Shown: in pieces, positions 48,656 through 56,269 of the stretch | Position numbering within the stretch: position 1 is the stretch's first letter | Layout: every line of letters begins with the position of its first letter | Assembly: GCF_029675105.1 (NCBI RefSeq) | Contig: NZ_JAQQFV010000013.1 | Span: forward strand, 1 to 64,000 | Direction of reading: 5' to 3' | Length of the DNA: 64,000 nt | Source: Nocardia anocheti | Lineage (GTDB): Bacteria; Actinomycetota; Actinomycetes; Mycobacteriales; Mycobacteriaceae | Position numbers and translations under genes: made by a program | The notes under the pieces: generated by a model | Seen by the model: only the letters and a program-made list of their open reading frames with translations | Database searches by the model: none | What the model was told of the DNA's origin: nothing

Positions 48656-50089
48656 TCAGACGATCGCGAACAGCAGCGCCGCGACCGCGAAACTCACCAC
48701 CGACAGAACGGTTTCCAGCACCGTCCAGGTCTGCAGGGTCTGTTTGACGGTCATGTTGAAGTACTTCGCGATGATCCAGAAGCCGCCGTCGTTGACGTGG
48801 CTGAGGATGATCGACCCCGCCGCGATGGCCATGGCGATCAACGCGATCGACATCTGCGAGTACCCCTGCCCGGTCACCAGCGGCGCGACGATGCCGCCGG
48901 TGGTGACGATGGCGACCGTCGCCGAGCCCTGCGCGATCCGCAGACCGCAGCTGATCAGATAGGCCAGCACGATCACCGGTAGCCCGGCCGCCGACATGGT
49001 GTCGGCCAGCGCGGTGCCGATCCCGGTGGCCGAGATGACCTTGCCGAAGAACGCGCCCGCGCCGACGACCAGCAGCACCATGCCGACCGGCTTGAGCGAT
49101 TCGGCGGTGATGGTGCTCAGTTCCTGCACGGTCGACCCACGCCGGATGCCCAGCACGTAGAACGCCACCAGCACGGTGATGAGCAGCGCGACCGCGGGCG
49201 TACCGAAGAAGGTGAGCACCTGCAGCAGCGCCGAATCCTCGTCCAGCAGTTGGTATCCGAAGGTGGCGCCGAGGATCAGCACCAGTGGGATCGCGATGAT
49301 CGCGCCGATCAGGGCGACCGAGGGCGGCGACTTGGTGAGCACGGCGGTGCCGCCGCTGCCCTCGGCGCCGTCGGGGTCGATCTTGGGTTCGAGCGGGACG
49401 AACTCGCCGGGCACGGCCACCTGCACGCGCTTGCCGATCCAGGTACCCCAGACGATGCCCGCGGCGACGAAACCCGGGATGCCGCAGACGAATCCCATGA
49501 TGATCAGCCAGCCCAGGCTCACTCCGAGCAGGCCGCCCAGGGCGACCGGGCCGGGGTGCGGCGGCAGGAAGGCATGCGTCATCGAGAGCCCGGCCAGCAT
49601 CGGCATGGCGTAGAGGACCAGGGAGCGGCCGCCGCGTTTGGCCGCGACGTAGACCAGCGGCGCGAGCACGAAGATGCCGATGTCGAAGAACACGGGGATG
49701 CCGAAGATGAGGCCGAGCAGGCCCATCGCGACCGGCGCGCCCTTCTCGCCGAACACCTTCAGCAGCCGGTCGGTGAGCACGTCGGCACCACCGGAGCGTT
49801 CCAGGATGGCACCGAGCACGGTGCCCAGGCCGATGATCACCGCGATGTGCCCGAGGATGGCGCCGAAGCCCGTTTCCAGCAGGGACTCACCGGCTTTGAG
49901 CGGGGTGCCGACGATCTGCTCGACCGGGAGCCCGGCCGCGAGTGCCAGCAGCAGACCGGTCAGCAGCAGCGCGACGAACGGCTCGAGTTTGATCTTGATG
50001 ATGGCGAACAGCAGTACGGCGATGGCCAGACCGCACAGAACCAGCAACCCGGGGGTGGTGGTGCGCAACCAGTCGACAGTGGCGCCCAT
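48656..50089 (-). CDS. GntP-family sugar-acid permease
   Basis: 477-residue proton symporter of the gluconate permease (GntP) family with about 12-14 helices. Family blocks: FVALLLTGLLLALAAGLPVEQI, GFGAILGHIAVIIGLGTVLGAILERSGGA, FGIPVFFDIGIFVLAPLVY, MTHAFLPPHPGPVALGG and ILSHVNDGGFWIIAKYF. The usual substrates are gluconate and related aldonic acids. The ATG at 50089 follows AGAGGTATCCC; longer upstream frame is antisense-like. It is last of four leftward genes. In this context it may import glucosaminate or N-acetylglucosaminate, which are aldonic acids too. Confidence 0.92.
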   Translation of the reverse strand: MGATVDWLRTTTPGLLVLCGLAIAVLLFAIIKIKLEPFVALLLTGLLLALAAGLPVEQIVGTPLKAGESLLETGFGAILGHIAVIIGLGTVLGAILERSGGADVLTDRLLKVFGEKGAPVAMGLLGLIFGIPVFFDIGIFVLAPLVYVAAKRGGRSLVLYAMPMLAGLSMTHAFLPPHPGPVALGGLLGVSLGWLIIMGFVCGIPGFVAAGIVWGTWIGKRVQVAVPGEFVPLEPKIDPDGAEGSGGTAVLTKSPPSVALIGAIIAIPLVLILGATFGYQLLDEDSALLQVLTFFGTPAVALLITVLVAFYVLGIRRGSTVQELSTITAESLKPVGMVLLVVGAGAFFGKVISATGIGTALADTMSAAGLPVIVLAYLISCGLRIAQGSATVAIVTTGGIVAPLVTGQGYSQMSIALIAMAIAAGSIILSHVNDGGFWIIAKYFNMTVKQTLQTWTVLETVLSVVSFAVAALLFAIV

Positions 50090-50099
50090 GGGATACCTC

Positions 50100-50741
50100 T
50101 CAATCAAGCGAATGGACGAAGCGTGCGGCCCTGGAGCCGATCCGGGACCAGTGCGCGTTCGTGACGTCCGCCGGGGCGACCACTTCGGTGCCCGCGGTGA
50201 CGGCGATCGCGCCCGCCTGGAGGAAATCCCGCGCATTGTGGGAATTGACGCCACCGGACGGGATGAGGAAGACCTCGGGGAAGGGTCCGAGCAGGTCCTT
50301 CAGATAGGCCGGGCCGAGCGCGCGGGCCGGGAAGATCTTCACCGCCGCGGCGCCCAGCTCGACCGCCTCGAGCACCTCGGTCGGGGTGAAGGCGCCCATG
50401 ATCACCGGAATGCCGTGTGCCACCGCCACGTCGGCGACCTTCGGGCGCAGCGCGGGGGTCACCAGGAAGCGCGCGCCCACCTCGATGGCGGCCTCGGCCT
50501 GGGCCGGGGTGGTCACGGTGCCCACGCCGATCACCGCGTCGGTGACCGCCGACGCCGTGCTGATCGCGTCGAGCACGCCGAGCGTGGTGAAGGTGAGTTC
50601 GACCGCGCGCAACCCGGCTCCGGCCAGGGCGGTGGCCATCGCGGCCGGGTCGGGGATCTCGGGAGCGCGGACCACGGTGAGGGCCCGGTCGGCCCGGATC
50701 ACCGCCAGGGCGGGCGAGGACGAGCTGAGCAGCGGGTTCAT
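50100..50741 (-). CDS. KDPG aldolase (2-dehydro-3-deoxy-phosphogluconate aldolase)
   Basis: Cleaves 2-keto-3-deoxy-6-phosphogluconate to pyruvate and glyceraldehyde-3-phosphate, or a related substrate. It has 213 residues and a TIM barrel. The general acid/base Glu is in RAVELTFTT (about 48), the Schiff-base Lys in AAAVKIFPARALGP (about 135), and the phosphate-binding end is LIPSGGVNSHNARDFL. Class I aldolase of the Eda/KhgA family. ATGA overlap with the deacylase gene upstream. Confidence 0.92.
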   Translation of the reverse strand: MNPLLSSSSPALAVIRADRALTVVRAPEIPDPAAMATALAGAGLRAVELTFTTLGVLDAISTASAVTDAVIGVGTVTTPAQAEAAIEVGARFLVTPALRPKVADVAVAHGIPVIMGAFTPTEVLEAVELGAAAVKIFPARALGPAYLKDLLGPFPEVFLIPSGGVNSHNARDFLQAGAIAVTAGTEVVAPADVTNAHWSRIGSRAARFVHSLD

Positions 50742-52357
50742 CGGGTCTCCTTGCGCCGGGCGTCCGCGCGCAACGCCCGACCGGCGCGTACGCCGGTCGG
50801 GACGCCGTCACGCAGCGCGAATTCACCGTTGACCAGGACGTGCTGGATGCCGCGCGCCTGCTGTCGGGGGTTGTCGAAGGTGGCGGTGTCGTGGATCGTC
50901 GCCGGGTCGAAGATCACCAGGTCGGCCGCGTGGCCCGCGCGTACGAGTCCGCGATCGGCCAGCCGCAGACGGGCGGCGGGTCGGCCGGTGAGGTGGTGCA
51001 CGCACTCCTCGAGGCCGAGCACGCCCAGCTCACGGACGTAGCGGGACAGGTAGCGCGGGAAGGTGCCCCAGGCGCGTGGGTGCGGGCGGGCGCCGACGAG
51101 CAGGCCGTCGCTGCCGCCCATGTGCCCGGGATCGGTCATGATCGCGCGCACGTTCTCCTCGTGGCCGACGTGCTGGAGGATGGTGGTGGCCAGCTCGTCG
51201 CGGCGCAGCAGCTCGAAGAAGATCTCGACCGGCGCGACCTCGCGGTCGGCGGCGATCTCGGCCACGGTGCGCCCGACGTGTTCCGCCAGCGCCTGGTCGC
51301 CGACGCCACTGATCTGGATGGTCTCCCATTCGACGGTGACCCCGTGGCAGCCGTCGGACCCGCTGACATCCACGTCGACGGCGATCCGGGCGCGGGCGTC
51401 GGGATCGTCGAGCCGGGCCAGCGCGGCATCCGGGCCACCGGACATCGCCCAGCTCGGCAGCAGCGCCGAGAGCGTGGTCGAGCCGGGCAGATACGGGTAG
51501 GTGTCGAGGGTGATATCGCAGCCCTCGGCCCTGGCCCGCGCGAGCATGGTCAGGAATTCCGGTGCGCGACCGCGATTCACGCCGAAGTTGAGGGTGGCGT
51601 GGGTGAGGTGCAGGGCGCAGCCGGTGGACTCGGCCAGCCCGATCATCTCGGCATAGGCCGCGAGCGCGCCCGCGCCGTAGGAGCGGGTGTGTGGCGCGTA
51701 GAAGCCACCGGCGGCGGCGACCACCGCGCACAGGGCGGCGAGTTCGCCGGTGTCGGCGTACATCCCGGGCGTGTAGGTGAGTCCGCTGGACATGCCGACG
51801 GCACCCTCGTCCAGCCCCTGGGCCAGCAGCGCGCACATGCGGTCGATCTCGGCGGTGGTGGCCGGGCGCTGTTCGGCGCCCACGACCAGCAGGCGCAGCG
51901 TGCCCTGCGGCACCAGGTAGGCGGCGTTGGGGGTGATGCCCTGATCGAGGCGGTCCAGGTAGTCGCCGACGGTGCGCCAGGCGAAGTCCAGGTCGACGGG
52001 ATTGCCGTTCCATCCGGCGATCTGCTTGCGCACCACCGCGAGGGCGGCGTCGTCGATCGGGGCGTAGGACAGGCCGTCCTGGCCGATCACCTCGGTGGTG
52101 ACGCCCTGGGTGATCTTCGGGGTGTGGTCGGGCTCGGTGAGCAGGTGCAGGTCCGAATGCGCGTGCATATCGATGAACCCGGGTGTCAGTACCGCACCGG
52201 GCGCGGTGGCGACGACCGTCGCGGTGGTGTCGAGCGAGCGCGGTGTGCCGATCTCGGCGATGCGGCCGTCGCGGATCAGGACGTCACCGGGCGTGCGCGG
52301 GGCGCCGGTGCCGTCGATGATGTCGAGGTCGCGAAAGAGCAGTTCTGTCATGGTCAT
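50738..52357 (-). CDS. N-acyl-D-amino-acid deacylase (D-aminoacylase family)
   Basis: 539-residue metal-dependent amidohydrolase. IDMHAHSDLHLL (about 60) gives the HxH metal pair, ALHLTHATLN a later His, and GGSDGLLVGARPHPRAWGTFPRYLSRYVRE (about 405) is diagnostic of D-aminoacylases. It hydrolyses the N-acyl group from D-configured amino acids. N-acetyl-D-glucosaminate is such a compound, and the neighbouring lyase, kinase and aldolase genes make that the most economical substrate here. ATG at 52357 or 52351. Confidence 0.88.
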   Translation of the reverse strand: MTMTELLFRDLDIIDGTGAPRTPGDVLIRDGRIAEIGTPRSLDTTATVVATAPGAVLTPGFIDMHAHSDLHLLTEPDHTPKITQGVTTEVIGQDGLSYAPIDDAALAVVRKQIAGWNGNPVDLDFAWRTVGDYLDRLDQGITPNAAYLVPQGTLRLLVVGAEQRPATTAEIDRMCALLAQGLDEGAVGMSSGLTYTPGMYADTGELAALCAVVAAAGGFYAPHTRSYGAGALAAYAEMIGLAESTGCALHLTHATLNFGVNRGRAPEFLTMLARARAEGCDITLDTYPYLPGSTTLSALLPSWAMSGGPDAALARLDDPDARARIAVDVDVSGSDGCHGVTVEWETIQISGVGDQALAEHVGRTVAEIAADREVAPVEIFFELLRRDELATTILQHVGHEENVRAIMTDPGHMGGSDGLLVGARPHPRAWGTFPRYLSRYVRELGVLGLEECVHHLTGRPAARLRLADRGLVRAGHAADLVIFDPATIHDTATFDNPRQQARGIQHVLVNGEFALRDGVPTGVRAGRALRADARRKETR

Positions 52358-52360
52358 CCG

Positions 52361-53647
52361 TCAGAAGAAGGTGCGGATCAGCTCGCGCACGCGGGGCCGC
52401 TCGGCGTCGGCGTCGTCGATCAGCGGGATGAGCCGCCACTTGTCGAAGGCGGTGCACGGATGCGACAGACCCAGCCGCACCACGCTGCCCACGGGCAGGT
52501 CGGTGGCGCTCGCGCCGGGTAGGCGCAGGAAGGTGTGCTGGTCGTTGAGCGCGGTCACCGTCGTGCCGGGCGGCAGCGGCTCGCCGCCGACGACGCGTTG
52601 CGGGACCGGCAGGCCCTCGTCGAACGGGAAGTCGCGCTTGCCGCCGTCGAGTAGCGCCAGCTCCGGTTCGGGCCGGGAGACCACCCGCGCCCAGCCATGC
52701 ATGGCAGCCCGCAGGCCGGGCGTCACCGCGGGCGCGGTGAGCGGGGAGATGCTCGCGTAGAAGCCGTCGTCGTGGATCAGATACGCGCCGCTGCGCAGGA
52801 CGACGGTGGTAGCGCCGTCGGCGGTGGCCAGACCGGCCAGCGCGTCGACGACCAGTTCCGGATAGGCGCTGCCCCCGGCGGTGACGATCGCGGGGCCGGA
52901 GTAGGTGCCCGCGGCGAGCAGTTCGGTGTGCAGGGTGGCCAACTCGGTCAGATAGTCGCGCACGGCCGCCAACCCCGCCGGGCCGCGATCGTGGGCCAAC
53001 GCCCCCTCGTACCCGGCGACCCCGGCCAGCGTCAGCCGCTCGCTCGCCCGGATGGCCGACGCCACCGCGTGCGCTTCGGCCCTGGTGCGGGCGCCGGTGC
53101 GGCCGTGCGGGCCGCCGAGTTCGACCAGCACCCGCACCGGCGGACCGGGCGGTGCGGTGCGCAGAATCGCCGTCATGGCCGCGACGGTGGCCACGCTGTC
53201 GGCCCAGCAGTAGAACCCGAACTCGGGGTCACGCGCGGATTCGGCGGCGGCCCAGGACAATCCGACCGGATCGACCAGCGTATTGGCCAGCATGATCCGG
53301 CCGACGCCGAACGCGCGCGCCAGCTGCGCCTGCCAGCCAGTGGCCAGGGTGATCGCCCACGATCCCGCCATGAGCTGCTCGCGCCACAGCTGCGGGGCCA
53401 TGGTGGTCTTGCCGTGCGGGGCGAGCGCGACCCCGGCGACGGCCGTCCACTCGGCCATCACCGCGAGGTTGGCGTCGAGCCGACCGCGATCGAGGGTGAG
53501 CAGCGGGGTCTGCCACTGCCGCAGTTCCGGCGCGGTGCCGACGTACTCGCGCACGCGCTGACCCCAGGCCGCGGGCGGGACGCTCTTGTCCTGCGGACCC
53601 AGCACCCGATCGGCCAGCCCGTCCACCGCGTCGTCGTCGATGATCAC
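52361..53647 (-). CDS. Fold-type III PLP lyase (D-threonine aldolase/D-serine dehydratase family), candidate D-glucosaminate dehydratase
   Basis: 428 residues with an alanine-racemase-like N-terminal barrel. The PLP lysine is in APHGKTTMAPQLW (about 82), and the C-terminal zinc/metal motif SHPCTAFDKW (about 400) is typical of Dsd1-type D-serine dehydratases and D-threonine aldolases. The family eliminates or cleaves D-3-hydroxyamino acids. D-glucosaminate is a D-2-amino-3-hydroxy acid, and its dehydration gives 2-keto-3-deoxygluconate, the substrate of the neighbouring kinase. GTG at 53647 follows GAAGGGA; the frame is open to 53677, which would enter the operator. D-serine or D-threonine remain alternatives. 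Confidence 0.87.
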   Translation of the reverse strand: MIIDDDAVDGLADRVLGPQDKSVPPAAWGQRVREYVGTAPELRQWQTPLLTLDRGRLDANLAVMAEWTAVAGVALAPHGKTTMAPQLWREQLMAGSWAITLATGWQAQLARAFGVGRIMLANTLVDPVGLSWAAAESARDPEFGFYCWADSVATVAAMTAILRTAPPGPPVRVLVELGGPHGRTGARTRAEAHAVASAIRASERLTLAGVAGYEGALAHDRGPAGLAAVRDYLTELATLHTELLAAGTYSGPAIVTAGGSAYPELVVDALAGLATADGATTVVLRSGAYLIHDDGFYASISPLTAPAVTPGLRAAMHGWARVVSRPEPELALLDGGKRDFPFDEGLPVPQRVVGGEPLPPGTTVTALNDQHTFLRLPGASATDLPVGSVVRLGLSHPCTAFDKWRLIPLIDDADAERPRVRELIRTFF

Positions 53648-53671
53648 AGCGTCCCTTCGGTCATGTCGCCC

Positions 53672-53694
53672 ATGCATTGCATAATTTGCAATGC
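53672..53694. promoter_or_regulatory. Operator between the two catabolic transcripts (IclR candidate)
   Basis: TGCATTGCA, TAATT, TGCAATGCA: perfect 9-bp arms around an AT-rich centre, between the divergent lyase and kinase genes. It is 24 bp from one start codon and 75 bp from the other. The IclR protein encoded in the cluster is the obvious ligand. Confidence 0.7.
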
Positions 53695-53769
53695 AAGTTG
53701 CACTGAATGTTTCTGCTCGTTATTGTGCATCGAGACCACTGTGACCGCAACCACGAAAGGGCGACAGAG

Positions 53770-54813
53770 GTGACGCAGGCCATATCGGCACCACTCCGGG
53801 CGGTCACCGTCGGCGAGGGGCTGGCGGTGCTGATCGCCCGGCCGGGCCCACTGGAGCTGTCGGATCTGTTCGAACGCGGGGCGGGCGGCGCGGAGGCCAA
53901 TGTGGCGGTGGTGCTGGCCCAGCTGGGGGTGTCGGCGGGCTGGCTGTCGCGCGTCGGTGACGACGGGTTCGGCCGCTACCTGGTGACCCAGCTGGCCGCG
54001 AGCGGCGTCGACGTCGGCGCGGTCACGGTGGACCCGGAGCGACCCACCGGCCTCTACGTCAAGGAACGCGGCGGCGGCTCGGACGCGGCCGAGGACCTGC
54101 CCGCCCGCGCCAGCCGCATGCACTACTACCGCGCGGGCTCGGCGGCCAGCGCCCTGTCCCCCGCCGACCTGGCCACCCCGGCGGCCCGCGCACTGCTCGA
54201 CCACGCCGACCTGGTGCACTTCACCGGCATCACCCCCGCCCTGTCCGCCTCGGCGAGCGCACTCACCCACACCCTGCTGACCAGGCCGCGGCACGGCACG
54301 CTCGTCAGCTTCGACCTCAATTACCGTCCGGCGCTGTGGGGTTCCCGCCTGGACTGCGCCGCCGACGACCTCGCCGCCCACATCCGCGGCGCCGACGTGG
54401 TACTGCTCGGCGCCGACGAGGCCGCCGACCTGTTCGGCACCGGCGACCCGGCCGAGCTGCGCGCCACCTTCCCCGAACCCGCCCAGCTCGTCGTCAAGAA
54501 CGACCGGCACAGCGTCACCGGATTCGACGGCGACACCGCGATCGAGGTCCCCGCGCTCACCCTCGACATCACCGAGCGGATCGGCGCCGGTGACGCTTTC
54601 GCCGGTGGCTACCTGGCGGCCCTGCTGCACGGCGCCGACCCGCGCACCCGCCTGCGCTACGGCCACCTGTGCGCCGCCGCGGCCCTCACCGCACCCGGCG
54701 ACGCGGCGAAACTGCCACCGGCACAGGAACTCCGACGCCTGGCCGCCCTGCCGGAGGCCGCCTGGGCCGCACTGCGCTACCCGCGGGTAATGGATGGGAC
54801 GATCGAGTCATGA
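53770..54813 (+). CDS. PfkB-family sugar kinase, candidate 2-keto-3-deoxygluconate kinase
   Basis: 347-residue ribokinase-fold kinase. GGAEANVAVVLAQLGVSAGWLSRVGDDGFGRYL (about 35-70), SFDLNYRPALW (about 180) and ERIGAGDAFAGGYLAALL (about 265, with the GAGD anion hole and catalytic Asp) are all present. The NYRPALW block is typical of KdgK and fructokinase-like enzymes. It would phosphorylate 2-keto-3-deoxygluconate to KDPG for the aldolase on the opposite strand. Start GTG at 53770 after AAAGGGCGACAGAG; 4-bp ATGA overlap with the IclR gene. Confidence 0.88.
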   Translation: MTQAISAPLRAVTVGEGLAVLIARPGPLELSDLFERGAGGAEANVAVVLAQLGVSAGWLSRVGDDGFGRYLVTQLAASGVDVGAVTVDPERPTGLYVKERGGGSDAAEDLPARASRMHYYRAGSAASALSPADLATPAARALLDHADLVHFTGITPALSASASALTHTLLTRPRHGTLVSFDLNYRPALWGSRLDCAADDLAAHIRGADVVLLGADEAADLFGTGDPAELRATFPEPAQLVVKNDRHSVTGFDGDTAIEVPALTLDITERIGAGDAFAGGYLAALLHGADPRTRLRYGHLCAAAALTAPGDAAKLPPAQELRRLAALPEAAWAALRYPRVMDGTIES

Positions 54814-55580
54814 GCCAAAGCGTGTCGCGCGCCCTGACCATTCTCATCGCCCTCGGCGAGAACTCGCAGTCCCTCGACGAGTTGGCCGGGCGGCTCGGCG
54901 TGCACAAGTCCACGGTGCTGCGCCTGTTACAGACCATGCAGGCCGAACGGTTCGTGGTGCGCGACGCCGCGCACCGGTACTCGCTGGGCACCCGGATGTT
55001 CGAATTGGCCAGTCACGCACTGGAGAACCGCGATGTGCGCACGGTGGCGCGCCCACACCTGAGCGCGCTGGGCGCCGCCACCGGGCAAACCGTGCACCTG
55101 GCCGCCTACGAATCCGGCGACGCCGTCTACATCGACAAGGTCGACGCCGAACAGGCCGTGCGGATGTATTCGCGCATCGGCAGACCGGCGCCGCTGCACT
55201 GCACCGCGGTCGGCAAGGTCCTCGTGGCCGCGCTGCCCCGCGCCGAATGGCCCGCCGTCGCCGCGCGGTTGGACTACCACCCCTTCACCACCCGCACCCT
55301 GCGCACCCCCGAGCAGTACCTGGCCGAGCTGGAACGCGTCGCCGCGCAGGGCTTCGCCGAGGACCACGAGGAACACGAGAGCTTCGTCAACTGTGTGGGC
55401 GTGCCCGTGCGCGACGGCATCGGCGAGGTCGTCGCCGCGGTCTCGGTCTCGGTGCCCGACGTGCTGCTCGACCACGATCAGGTGCTCGCGCTGTTGCCCC
55501 AACTCCGGGCGAGCGCCGACGCCATCTCCGCCGAACTCGGCTGGGCCCCCCGCCGAGACATCCCCGCGAGGAAAGGCTGA
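54810..55580 (+). CDS. IclR-family transcriptional regulator
   Basis: 256 residues. The winged helix-turn-helix is at about 1-60 (ALTILIALGENSQSLDELAGRLGVHKSTVLRLLQTMQAERFV), and the IclR effector domain follows (about 75-245; LHCTAVGKVLVAALPRAEW and GFAEDHEEHESFVNCVGVPV). Members such as KdgR respond to 2-keto-3-deoxygluconate. It probably controls both arms of the cluster from the operator at 53672-53694. Confidence 0.9.
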   Translation: MSQSVSRALTILIALGENSQSLDELAGRLGVHKSTVLRLLQTMQAERFVVRDAAHRYSLGTRMFELASHALENRDVRTVARPHLSALGAATGQTVHLAAYESGDAVYIDKVDAEQAVRMYSRIGRPAPLHCTAVGKVLVAALPRAEWPAVAARLDYHPFTTRTLRTPEQYLAELERVAAQGFAEDHEEHESFVNCVGVPVRDGIGEVVAAVSVSVPDVLLDHDQVLALLPQLRASADAISAELGWAPRRDIPARKG

Positions 55581-55585
55581 CCCCC

Positions 55586-55996
55586 ATGTCCGACAAGATC
55601 GCCGTGCGCACCACCGACGCGCCCGCCCCCGCGCACATCTTCTCCCAGGGCGTGCGCAAGGGTCCGTTCGTCCAGGTCTCCGGACAGGGCCCGGTCGACC
55701 CGGCCACCAACGAGTACCTGCACCCCGGTGACGTGGCCGCGCAGACCACCCGCACGCTGCGCAATGTCGCCGCGATCGTCGACGCCGCGGGCGCCACCTT
55801 CGACGACGTGGTGATGCTGCGCGTCTATCTCACCAAACGCGAGGACTTCGCGGCGATGAACGAGGCGTACGGCGCGTTCGTCACCGAGCACACCAGCACC
55901 GGCGTGCTGCCCGCGCGCACCACCGTGTTCACCGGTCTGCCGCGCGCGGAGATGCTGGTGGAGATCGACGCGCTCGCGGTGGTCACGGACCGGTAG
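55586..55996 (+). CDS. RidA-family enamine/imine deaminase
   Basis: 136 residues. Signature blocks FSQGVRKGPFVQVSGQGPVDP, LRNVAAIVDAAGATFDDVVMLRVYLTKREDF and the active-site PARTTVFTGLPRAEMLVEIDALA. RidA proteins hydrolyse reactive enamines released by PLP dehydratases, so its place beside a PLP lyase gene fits: it would hasten deamination of the dehydration product and protect other PLP enzymes. 5 bp after the IclR gene. Confidence 0.9.
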   Translation: MSDKIAVRTTDAPAPAHIFSQGVRKGPFVQVSGQGPVDPATNEYLHPGDVAAQTTRTLRNVAAIVDAAGATFDDVVMLRVYLTKREDFAAMNEAYGAFVTEHTSTGVLPARTTVFTGLPRAEMLVEIDALAVVTDR

Positions 55997-56094
55997 CGGC
56001 CGGAATTCGCCGTGATCCGGGCCCCGGAGCGGCGGGGATATGCTTCTATGGGCAATCCCCTTGCCCGGGGTACCGCACTATCGAGGACGTACCT

Positions 56095-56262
56095 ATGTTT
56101 GCCAAGACCGCTCGCCCGCTCGCCATCGCCGCGCTCGCCCTGTCCGCCACCGCGCTCGGCGCCGGAACCGCCTCGGCCGCCACCGCGCAGCCCGTCGTCG
56201 GTTCGGTCGCCATCTGCGCCGGTATCCCGGTGGGACCGATCACCGTCAGCGTGTGCCTGTAG
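56095..56262 (+). CDS. Small secreted peptide with two cysteines
   Basis: 55 residues. A typical Sec signal peptide (MFAKTARPLAIAALALSATA, cleavage likely after ASA or TAQ) leaves a mature chain of about 25-30 residues that is hydrophobic, uncharged and carries two Cys (one mid-chain and one second to last), possibly a disulfide loop. GAGGACGTACCT lies before the ATG. I do not recognise the family. It is convergent with ppc, 7 bp apart. Confidence 0.65.
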   Translation: MFAKTARPLAIAALALSATALGAGTASAATAQPVVGSVAICAGIPVGPITVSVCL

Positions 56263-56269
56263 TAGCGCG

